DNA of 64,000 nt, from assembly GCF_003144195.1 (NCBI RefSeq), contig NW_020289999.1, positions 7,544 to 71,543 of the forward strand. The letters run 5' to 3'. The translations under genes were made by a program, and so were the position numbers. Of the stretch, positions 55,171 through 64,000 are shown in pieces; positions within the stretch are counted from its first letter, which is position 1, and the number at the start of each line of letters is the position of its first letter. Origin of the DNA: Ceraceosorus guamensis (Eukaryota > Basidiomycota > Exobasidiomycetes > Ceraceosorales > Ceraceosoraceae). Under the pieces are notes generated by a model. It was not told the DNA's origin and did no database searches. It saw nothing but the letters and a program-made list of their open reading frames with translations.

Positions 55171-56297
55171 GTTGGTTGTGGTGAGAGTCAGGAGTGCAGA
55201 GAACAATTAGCGATTTGGAGCCGACTCTGCTAGGATCCGATACCTGACTCGCGCTCCAGTGTGCTCAGACTACCTGCGCACTGCTGGTGACTCGCGTGAT
55301 TCCTCTTGATCTCGAGTGACGATCTGCCTTAACTGTCGTGCACCTTTGAATGCCGTCGAGCTCGCTCCTTGTGCGCGCGCGCGCGAGGGTGGCGATGAGC
55401 GCTATTTTGGAAGGATGCTAGGGAATGACTCTGGTGCCAAAGCGAATCGGTTTGACCTGCTAATTGGATTGCGCCAAAGATGAGAGAGACGGCTCGCAGG
55501 ATATGAGACCGCGTGTGCGTGGGCTACGGCACGGTCCGCCGTGAGTCAAAGAGTCAGAGTCAATCGCCAAGATTGAAGGGTCAGTCGCGGGGAGTCGTGA
55601 GTCTGATGAGTACGTATACGTGGTTCGTGACGCCGAAATCTCAGCGAGGGACTCCATCGCTTGCGCCGTGTGATCTGACCGCGGACCGCGGGGGTGGAAG
55701 CTGGCTGACCCCATGTACGTACGCAGAGCCGTGTGGCTGTGAGAGAAGGCCAACCAGCACGTGATAAATCTCGAGACAGGCCTAGTCAGAAGGTTCTCGA
55801 GCTTCACGCGACTCACCTCCCCGCGCACGTGGCTTTACCCCTTTACTCACCACCCACGAAACACCCGCATCGTCCTGATCCGCTTGTGCCGCGACATGTT
55901 TCGTGAGCGCGTGAGAGAGCGGCCGCGCTGATGATGCGGGTGTGCATGGCGTCTCCCTGAAATCACGAATCACGACGAGACGCGGTGAGGCTCGCTTTGT
56001 GCTTGTGCTTGTCTGCGGTGAGGCATCGGCATCGGCATCGGCAGTCTGAAGAGTCATCGCGAGTCGAATGAATTTACGATTGACGAGACATATGTGGTCT
56101 CGCGCGCATGGCCAAGATGAGCGGTCGTACGCGAGTCTTACGGTTCCAACTGAACAATCAAGAGTAACGAGTGGTGAGTCATGCCAAGAGCGACTTTCGT
56201 GAGATGGGCAGTATAGCAGGCGGGATTGGGAGTGGACAAGCCAGCCAGCCAGCCCCTTGGGGGAGAGAGATGTTTGGCTGCAGTGTGTCACGCGAGG

Positions 56298-56332
<35 letters not shown>

Positions 56333-56773
56333 AGGGCCCCCTCTGAGCCGGCTCGGAGTGGAGGATGGATGAGCAGGAGAGCAGGCGCGCAGACGTGCAG
56401 GCGTGCGTGCTGCACCTGCTTGATGCGGGCATGGCATGGCAGCTAGGCAGCCTGGCGGGCGCGCGCCTTCCAATCGGAATCACACGCCAAACGTGTATGC
56501 GGGCAGGGGAGGGTGCATACACGCCTCCCTGCTCACCCGAACCAAGCTCCTCCCTGCTTTTCCCCGCTTCGTCCGGTATCTACATAAAGCGGCCCCCCTG
56601 CCCTTCTTCTCGTCTTTTCGCGACCCTCACGACCGCATCCTCATCATCATAAGCTCGACATTCTGCTCACGAGCTCGTCGTACGATCCCGTTCACACAGA
56701 CCTTGCACGCGCATCTACAAACACACACACACCCACACCCAAAGTCAAGATCACCTCCCTTGTCAAGAAGATC
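55171..56773. promoter_or_regulatory. Divergent intergenic region upstream of isocitrate lyase
   Basis: These 1.6 kb lie between the start of the seven-TM gene (-) and isocitrate lyase (+). They include (CG)n at 55373-55386, GGCATCGGCATCGGCA (about 56025), four copies of GTCAGCGGTCAGCG (56300-56330), a CCAGCCAGCCAGCC run (56240) and CATAAAGCGGC, a TATA-like site at 56582, about 190 bp before the ATG. Isocitrate lyase genes in fungi are usually carbon-source regulated. I cannot point to a definite regulator site. Confidence 0.45.
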
Positions 56774-58671
56774 ATGGGCTTCGACGCCAGCACCGAAGAG
56801 AAGGCTTTCCAGGCCGAGGTCGAGGCCGTCAAGCAATGGTGGAAGGTGAGCGGGCGCTGCGAGGTCCTGTCCAATCGTACGCATAGTCGATGGCTGACTT
56901 GATCCCCATCGCATTGCCCCCCCCCCCCCCCCCTTCTCCCGTCTACAGTCTCCCCGCTTCTCGCGCACGAAGCGCCCTTACACCGCTGAGCAGGTAGTGT
57001 CCAAGCGCGGTACTCTTCCCATTCAGTACCCTTCCAATGACCAGGGCAAGAAGCTGTGGAAGGTGCTGGAAGGTCACGCGGCAAAGGGAACGCCCAGCCA
57101 CACTTATGGTGCGCTGGACCCTGTCCAGGTCACGCAGATGGCAAAGTACCTCGAGACTGTCTACGTATCTGGCTGGCAGAGCAGCTCCACCGCCAGCTCC
57201 ACCAACGAGCCCGGTCCTGATCTGGCTGGTGAGTTGCAAGGCTCGTCCGAGCGGGGAGAGGGGTGGGCGCATTTCCTGGGGTGCACATGATCCGCCTGAC
57301 ATCTCGTTGCGCTCTTGATAGACTACCCCTACAACACTGTGCCTCTCAAGGTCGAGCATCTGTTCCAGGCTCAGCTCTTTCACGATCGCAAGCAGCGCGA
57401 GAGCCGTGCAGGTCTCGCTCCTGCTGATCGCGCCAAGGTTCCTTACGTCGACTATCTGCGCCCTATTGTCGCTGATGCCGACACTGGGCACGGTGGTCTG
57501 ACTGCCGTGATGAAGCTGACGAAGCTCTTTGTCGAAAAGGGTGCAGCAGGAATCCACATTGAGGATCAAGCTCCAGGCACGAAAAAGTGCGGTCACATGG
57601 CCGGAAAGGTGTTGGTGCCAATCTCTGAGCACATCAATCGTCTGGTCGCCATTCGTCTCCAGTACGACATTATGGGCGTCGAGAACCTCGTCGTTGCTCG
57701 TACCGACTCCGAGGCTGCTACCCTCATCACCACCAACGTCGATGAGCGCGACCACAGCTTCATCCTGGGCACCACCAACTCTGCCCTTCCTCCTCTCGTC
57801 GATGTCCTCACAAAGGCAGAGGCAGAAGGCAAGAGCGGCGATGCGCTCGCAGCCATCGAGGCCGAATGGACCGCAGCTGCCGACTTGAAGCTCTTCTCTA
57901 CTGCCGTTGCGGAAGAGCTGAAGAAGCGCGGAGGAAATGCCGAAGCTTTCCTCGCCGAGGCTTCCGGAAAGTCGAACAAGGTCGCGCGTCAAATCGCCAC
58001 CAAGCACGGCATCGACGGACACAGCTTCTTTTGGGACTGGGACGGACCTCGTACCCGCGAGGGCTACTACCAGTACCAAGGAGGAACACAATGCGCCGTC
58101 AACCGTGCCATTGCCTTTGCTCCTCACTCTGACTTGATCTGGATGGAGACCAAGTCCCCCATCCTCGCTCAAGCCAAGGAGTTTTCCGAGGGAGTTCGCA
58201 GCGCTGTTCCAGGACAATGGTTGGCCTACAACCTCTCCCCTTCCTTCAACTGGGACGCTGCCAAGCTGAACACGGACCAGATGAAGTCTTATGTCTGGGA
58301 GCTGGGCAAGCTGGGTTTCGTCTGGCAATTCATCACTCTGGCCGGTCTGCACTCCAACGCCTACATCTCCGACCACTTTGCAAAGGGCTTCTCCACCGAA
58401 GGAATGAAGGCTTACGTCGAGCTCGTCCAGCGAAGAGAGAGGGAGATTGGCTGCGATGTCCTCACTCATCAAAAGTGGTCCGGTGCGGAATACGTCGACA
58501 ACCTGCTCAAGACCGTCACTGGTAAGTTTAGCGCGCGCGCGCGCAGACAGTTTCTTGGTGTGATGGGACGACCTGTCGCTCATTCGTGCACACCCTTTAT
58601 CTTTGCAAACAGGCGGTATCTCCAGCACGGCAGCCATGGGCGGTTACAACAGCGAGTCCCAATTCAAGTAG
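56774..58671 (+). CDS. ICL1: Isocitrate lyase (glyoxylate cycle)
   Basis: Exons 56774-56845, 56949-57228, 57322-58521 and 58613-58671 join in phase to give 536 aa, the usual fungal length. The N-terminus ([17 protein letters not shown] then [20 protein letters not shown]) is typical. The catalytic loop is KKCGHM (205-210, nucleophile Cys207). [13 protein letters not shown] binds Mg and glyoxylate, and [13 protein letters not shown] is the conserved C-terminal-side motif. It cleaves isocitrate to glyoxylate and succinate, letting cells grow on acetate, ethanol or fatty acids. The C-terminus SESQFK has no PTS1, so it is cytosolic or imported by another route. The first intron has a C17 tract before the acceptor; the third starts with a (CG)n run. 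Confidence 0.96.
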
Positions 58672-59047
58672 ACGAAGGGACCTGCATTGAGAAGAGACGC
58701 AGCAACATGTCGCGTAGCGGAAAACAATGTTCCTCGTATCTGAGTCTACGGCAAGCACCCGACGGGAAGCGCGCATCGAGCCGCCGCCGCCGCCGCCGCC
58801 GCTCTTTGTGCTTCCTTGGGCTTTTGACCCATCTCCTCTCCTTCTCTAATGTCATGACTGTCTCATCCGCGTTGCTCGTGATTTCCGTGGCTGGGGGGCG
58901 CTGCAAAGGTTGCGTGTGCCCGTTCTGGATAAGCTGTATTGTTTACGGGCATGTGCACGGATACTACTGTTACATGGGAGCAAACCGAGCGGACAGTTCG
59001 CTTCACAACGAGCAGCTCCTCGTGACCGAGCATGAACGGCTGCGGAA

Positions 59048-60057
59048 CTATAGCTGAGCAGCAGCAGCAGCAGCAGCAGCAGCAGGCTGTTGCGCCGTAT
59101 TCGGCGAGGTGGCTCGCGCTTGCTGCGCACCCGACGAGCCCTGCGTAGCTTCCTCGTCCAACTTTGGCAATTGGGCATCCCTCTCATCCACACCGAGCAA
59201 GCTGACTCCTTCCAGCTCAGCATCTGCCGGTGGATTCTCGTCCGCCGCACCTGCTGCCGCGTGCGATGCCGAACTGATGCGCGTCTCCACACCCCCGCCC
59301 GTCGAGGGTAGATTGGGAGCCGAAGGAGCTGGATGAAGCTCTGCGCTCACTTGCACTTGAGCTTCGCCGGTCGTGCTGCTGCTGCTGCTGCTGCTGCTCG
59401 GGGGCAGAGGAGTGGATGATTGGGTGATGGATTGCGAGACGGGCTGCACACCGGTCGATGCGGGAGGCGCGCCAAGATCGACTTGCTCATCCACTTGCAT
59501 CGCAGCTCCCGTACCATCCACAAACGGCGCACCGCCGCTGCTCGCATCTCCGCTCGCTTGACCGATCCGATCATGAAGGTCCATGGGCGTATCTGCGCTC
59601 GTGTGGCCGCTGTTGTGACTGTGCGTAGCTGCTGCTTCTGCTTCTGCCTGCACTTGGACTGCTTGAGCTTCTGCTTGGGCAAGCGCTTCTGCTTCTACAG
59701 CAGCTACTTCAGCCTGCGCTTCTTCACCTCTAGGTTCGTCTGCGCTCTCGGGAAATGTGACAGTGTGTCCCGTATTGACCCATTTGAGCATCTTGTAGGA
59801 CGAGCTGCTGCTGCTGCTGCTATCCGCTCCTGCCGATGCCGCAGATACGCGCTGTCTCCTCCAGACGCTGGATGGGGGCGGGCAGGCGTATGGGCCAGCA
59901 GTAGGCAAACGCAAAAGTACTTGAACATGACGATCGCAACGCTTGTATGCCACGCTCACGCTCACGCTCGCTCGCGCACTCACACTACCGGCTCCCTGGG
60001 CAACTTTTTAGCCTCGCTATCGAGATTCGCCACGAACCTGCCTCCGTGTCTTTGCAT
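59048..60057 (-). CDS. Low-complexity nuclear-type protein, weakly BCL7-like N-terminus
   Basis: Exons 60057-59984 and 59867-59048 join in phase to give 297 aa. The first about 65 residues are the only conserved-looking part: [19 protein letters not shown], then VWRRQRVSA and, after a Ser run coded by CAG/CTG repeats, [18 protein letters not shown] short basic segment with Trp followed by a K-W-V strand recalls the N-terminal domain of BCL7 chromatin-remodeller subunits. The match is loose and I would not name it so without a profile search. The rest is Ala/Glu/Gln-, Ser- and Pro-rich and disordered, ending in a poly-Ala run. It is convergent with ICL1. Confidence 0.55.
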
Positions 60058-61789
60058 GGTGAAGCAAGCGCTTGGGAGAGGGGGGGTTGGCGCGCGCAAT
60101 GGGCAAGTCGCGTGGTGCGGTGACGTTTGGCTGGCGGGCCTCTTGCGCGCGGCTCCTCTGAGGCGATCTCGGAGCGGGGCGAGCGTGCGCAGCTGCACCC
60201 GATTTGAATCTTGACTCACGACTGTGGTGCTCGTCATGCAAAGGGAGCAAGCAGCGAGAAGGATGAGCGTGTCGCGTACGCGTGTGCGTGTGCGTATCGC
60301 ACAAGGTGTATCGGCGCGCCCGCCATGCTACCAGACATGTGATCGGTCACGTGGGTCTCGAGATGAAGGCGTGCGCCTGATTCATGCATGCATGCGCACG
60401 AGAGGGCAGTCAAAAGTCACGAGTCACGATCGAGTTGCTTCGCGCGCGCCCCTAGCTCCGGTCCGCTTTGCAGCATTCAGCATTCACGTGATTCAGTTCG
60501 ATCGGGTTGAGCCGGTGCAGCCGGGATGACGTACGCGGGGCAAAGACGATAAGATTGACCGCGGGGGCGGGCAGCTGCGGGGCCAGCACGCGCAGATATC
60601 CGTGGCATGTCCGAGTCCGAGTGCGAAAAGTTCGATGCATGGATGGCATGCAGCAGGGGAAATGACGAATGAGCGTCGTCGAGCAAGCGTTCGTTCAGAT
60701 TCACACTCACACTTGACTCGAAAGGCACGAGATTCGCTCCGGAAAGTAGAAGAGGTGCGTGCTCTGGCCAGACAGACGTTGGTCAGGAGCGAGCTTGAGT
60801 GAGCAAGCTAGAATAAGTGAAGGAGCATGCGCGAATCACGTGAATGAGGAGGCTTCTCGATCTGATGCACGCTGCCGCGCTAGCACTCGTGACTCGCAGG
60901 CTTAACAGCTAGCTGGTGCAAAAAGAAAAGAGGGCCGATCGATGTCCTGCTTTGCCTTGCTTTGCTTTTTGCTTTGCCTTGCCTTGCCTACACCTTTTTC
61001 ACTTTCACGAGCATGCTCGACTCGCAGTCGTGGTGACACGTGATTGCGATAGAGTCCATGATTCACGGGTGGTGACTGATCCGAGGTCAAGCTACTTGGA
61101 ATTGAACTCGGGAATGTGAATGTGAATGTGATACACCAAAGGGTTTTGCGACTTTTTACGGTGTGCGCAAGTCACAAGTCACACGAGTTACAAGAGTACG
61201 AGAAGTGGCCGGCCGGGCAAGGTGTGCGCGAGTCGCGAGTATCGTGGAGCGGGGAGCCACATGTAGTGTACGCAGTGTGGAGGAAGGGGGGGGGGGGGGG
61301 CATTTCACACTCGTGACTGCATGGAGAGCCGGCTGGATGTCAGCTGGATGCACCGGCAAACCGGCTGATTGAACTCGATCTGTGATGACGCGCGAATCGT
61401 GAGTCCGAGTGAGAGGTGTGGCTGGCTGCTGGCTGCGTGTCTGCTGTGCCTGTTGTGCCTGCTGTGTTGTGCTGTGCTGTGCTGTGCGCTGTTCGTGGTT
61501 CACGCTTGTCTCTTCTGCCTGCCCGCCTGCATGCCTGCCTGCCTGCCACTTCTGGCACCGACATGACGTTCATGCATGCAGATCCCATGCATCCACCCTT
61601 TCTTCTGCCCAAAGCCAAGCTCGAGGAGCGCAACAGCCGCCCACCCTTTCACACACACACACACACACTTGCCCTCTTGTTCACCACCATCATCACCTCA
61701 CACCTGGCTCCAAGCACACCTCACGCGCTCAGACAAGGCTTGTGATCGAGTGACGCACTCTTTACACCTGCGCGCATACAAGCTACCCA
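60058..61789. promoter_or_regulatory. Divergent intergenic region upstream of CAT2
   Basis: No gene is seen in 1.7 kb. It has TTGCCTTGCTTTGC repeats (60950-60990), a G14 run (61286-61299), TGTGCTGTGCTGTGCTGTG (61462-61485), CTGCCTGCCTGCC (61530-61550) and (AC)n at 61652-61668, about 120 bp before CAT2. GTCACGAGTCACGA words occur at 60415-60430. It should contain promoters for the low-complexity gene (-) and CAT2 (+). Confidence 0.45.
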
Positions 61790-63892
61790 ATGCACTCCAT
61801 CGCCCTCGGACGCATCGCACGCCCTGCGCTTCGTCCGACCCTCCTGACATCCAGCACTGCTTCCTCACCAAAGACATTCTCAAACACTTCGACTTGCGCC
61901 ATGCTATTGAAAGCGGACACTGTTGCGGGGGGCAAGGGTCCCCTTTTGGCAGGTCAATCCAGCTTGCCCTCTCTTCCCGTTCCTCCGCTCGAACAGACTT
62001 TCAAAAAGTATCTGCGCACCACCGAACCTCACCTCAGTTCGGCCGAGTATGAAGCTACGAAAAAGGCAGTAGAGAGCGCACTTTCCGGCTCAGATTCGAA
62101 AACGTTTGGCGAATTGCAAAAGAGGTTGCAAGCTCGTGCTGCGGACCCAAAGCAGGAAGGCAACTGGCTGGCTGCGTGGTGGAACGAAGCAGCATACATG
62201 GGCTACAGAGATCCCGTGGTGCCTTACGTCTCTTACTTTTACGCTCACAAGGATGACAAGAACCGCAAGACCGGCGTGAGCCGCGCAGCCTCGCAGCTCA
62301 AAGCCATCCTGGCATTCCGGAAATTAGTCGAGAGCGAAGAGCTGACGCCGGAAAAGACAAAGGCTGGACCAATGTGCAGCGCTTCTTACCCGTGGATGTT
62401 CAACTCTTGCAGACTGCCGGTCAAACCCGTGGACCAGGCCACCAAGGCCGATCCTCGCGAGAACAATCACGTAGTCGTGGCCCACAAGGGTCACTTTTAT
62501 GAGTTTGAGCTGGTCGTCGATGGTCAGGAACTCAGCGCGAGCGAGATCGAGAGGTGAGTCGACGCGATAAGTGGGACGGGTGTGTGTGTGTGCGCGATGG
62601 TGTCGCGATGCTGACACGTATGGCGCTCACCCCACTATTGCAGCCAATTGCAAGCCGTCCTGGCCGAAAACGTCGAAGCAGCTGCAAAGCCCATCGGCGC
62701 CCTCACTTCCGACAATCGCGACAAGTGGACTGATGCTAGAGAGGCGCTCCTTGCCGTAGGTAATGGTGGAGGCGCCAAGAACAAGGATGCTTTGGCGCGA
62801 ATCGAGAGCGCAGTAATCGTCGTCGCGCTCGACGAAGCGCCCGTGCGAACAATCGAGGAGGTGAGCAGCGGCACGACTCGAGAGCGCCGCCGTGCGCATG
62901 CTGACACGCATCCTCACCTCCGGCAGCGTTCGTGGGCTCTTTGGTGGGGCGATGGCAAGAACCGCTTCTACGACAAGCAACAGCTGATCGTGTCGTCGAA
63001 CGGAAAGAGCGGATACATGGGAGAGCACTCCACCATGGATGGTACGCCCACGCTGCGCATGAACGACTTTGTGCTCTCTGCCCTCGCTGCCAACAAGATC
63101 GATTTGGGCGCGACGGGTACGCGCGACTCTTTCCCCAAGCCAAAGAGATTGGAGTGGCAACTCGATGGCAACGTCGAGGCGCGCATCGAGGACTCGCTCA
63201 AGGCCTTCGAGGCGCTCAAGGCGAAGCACGATTTGGCCATCTTGGACTTTCAAGGATACGGCAAGGAGGCCATCAAAAAGTACAAGTGCAGCCCGGATGC
63301 TTGGGTGCAGATGGTCATCCAGCTGGCCTACTTTAAAATGTTTGGCAAACCCTGCCCCACGTACGAGTCTGCGCAGACGAGAAAATTCAAGTTTGGCAGA
63401 ACGGAGACGATCAGGAGTGCTAGCGCGGAGAGTTTGGCTTTCGTCAAGGCCATGGAGGCGGATGGTGCGAGCGACGAGGAGAGGGCGAAGCTCTTCCAAG
63501 CCGCTGTCAAGCAGCACTTGACGTACGCCAAGGAGGCGGCGGATGGACAAGGAGTGGATCGACACTTGTTTGGTCTCAAGAAGCTGCTAAAGGAAGGCGA
63601 AGCGCTGCCAGAGCTGTACAAGGACGCAGCGTACGCAAAGACGTCCAACTGGAACCTGTCCACCTCTCAAATCTCGAGCGAAAGCTTCGACGCGTGGGGT
63701 TATGGAGAAGTGGTGCCGGACGGCTTCGGATGCGCATACGCCATCAAATCGAACGCGCTCACTTTTACCCTCACTTCGCTCAAACTGGACGCTCCGGCGC
63801 TCAGACACTACATCAATGAGTCTGCGCTGGAGCTGAGAGACTTGCACGACCGATTGGCTGCAAAGAGCTCTGGAGGAGGCGCCAAGCTCTAG
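61790..63892 (+). CDS. CAT2: Carnitine O-acetyltransferase, dual-targeted
   Basis: Exons 61790-62553, 62644-62860 and 62927-63892 join in phase to give 648 aa. LPSLPVPPLEQTFKKYLRTTEP is the carnitine/choline acyltransferase signature 1. Further motifs are NWLAAWWNEAAYMGYRDPVV, the SASYPWMFNSCRLP block, the catalytic His in GYMGEHSTMDGTP, and SNWNLSTSQISSE, the carnitine-binding STSQ. It moves acetyl groups between CoA and carnitine, carrying acetyl units between peroxisome, cytosol and mitochondria. The N-terminus (MHSIALGRIARPALRPTLL) is an amphipathic mitochondrial presequence, and the last three residues, AKL, are a PTS1 peroxisomal signal. Met38, just after the presequence, could start a peroxisomal form. 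The gene lies 3 kb from isocitrate lyase, a partner in acetate and fatty-acid use. Confidence 0.95.
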
Positions 63893-64000
63893 TCGAGCCA
63901 TCCGAACGCGTGTGCGTGGCACGTCTCGCTTCGACAGCTCCAAGTTCGTCCCCCAAGACGTGCGCATCTCTTTCTTTCTGCACTCTCTCGATTGTTTATT
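63893..64000. other. 3' flank of CAT2
   Basis: There are 108 bp of downstream sequence with TTTCTTTCTGCACTCTCTCGATTGTTTATT at the window edge (63971 onward). This may be the start of the 3' UTR processing region. No gene is visible. Confidence 0.4.

Noticed and set aside
1-64000. CRISPR arrays
   Set aside because: The direct repeats are contiguous or have repeat-like spacers, and the genome is clearly eukaryotic.

Overview
The window is nuclear DNA of an intron-rich, GC-rich basidiomycete fungus. The genes have many short introns (about 50-270 nt) with GTGAGT, GTGAGC and GTGCGT donors, branch-like CTGAC/CTAAC sequences and C-rich 3' splice tracts. Intergenic DNA is full of minisatellites, (CG)n runs and dispersed TCACGA/GTGAAT words of the kind common in smut-like fungi. 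Ustilaginomycotina is my best guess. This rests on composition and gene style, not on a database match. Exon joins below were worked out by hand, and reading phase was checked at every junction quoted.

The left third (about 1-19.3 kb) is an accessory-looking region. It has six genes with no recognised housekeeping role, separated by tandem-repeat blocks. They are a repeat-bearing 562-aa protein, a 737-aa protein with acidic and basic blocks, a 2-oxoglutarate/Fe(II) oxygenase with TET/JBP-like motif spacing, an OTU-type cysteine protease-like protein, a 1271-aa protein with a possible GIY-YIG-like segment, and a small protein with two Cys knuckles. OTU and TET/JBP-like domains are both known passengers of large eukaryotic transposons. 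No transposase, terminal repeats or virus-like genes were found, so a mobile origin is only a hypothesis.

From about 20.4 kb the window becomes a normal gene-dense chromosome arm. In order it holds a SAM methyltransferase (-), a partly resolved multi-pass membrane protein (+), a small secreted protein (+), a head-to-head pair of splicing genes SNU66 (-) and SPP2 (+), the mitochondrial ABC exporter ATM1 (-), a 14-exon PlsB/GNPAT-type acyltransferase (-), a Rossmann-fold protein (+), an MFS anion transporter of the Dal5 type (-) and a HotDog thioesterase with a 10-nt microexon (-). A gene-poor 6.5-kb stretch follows. After it come a secreted carboxylesterase (+), a PTM1/GPR107-like seven-TM protein (-), isocitrate lyase (+), a low-complexity protein (-) and peroxisomal/mitochondrial carnitine acetyltransferase (+).

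Several right-hand genes handle C2 units and lipids: isocitrate lyase, carnitine acetyltransferase, the acyltransferase, the thioesterase and the esterase. This fits growth on fatty acids or acetate, but nothing in the sequence shows co-regulation. Two assembly gaps (N runs at 19528-19662 and 36873-36882) lie inside tandem repeats.
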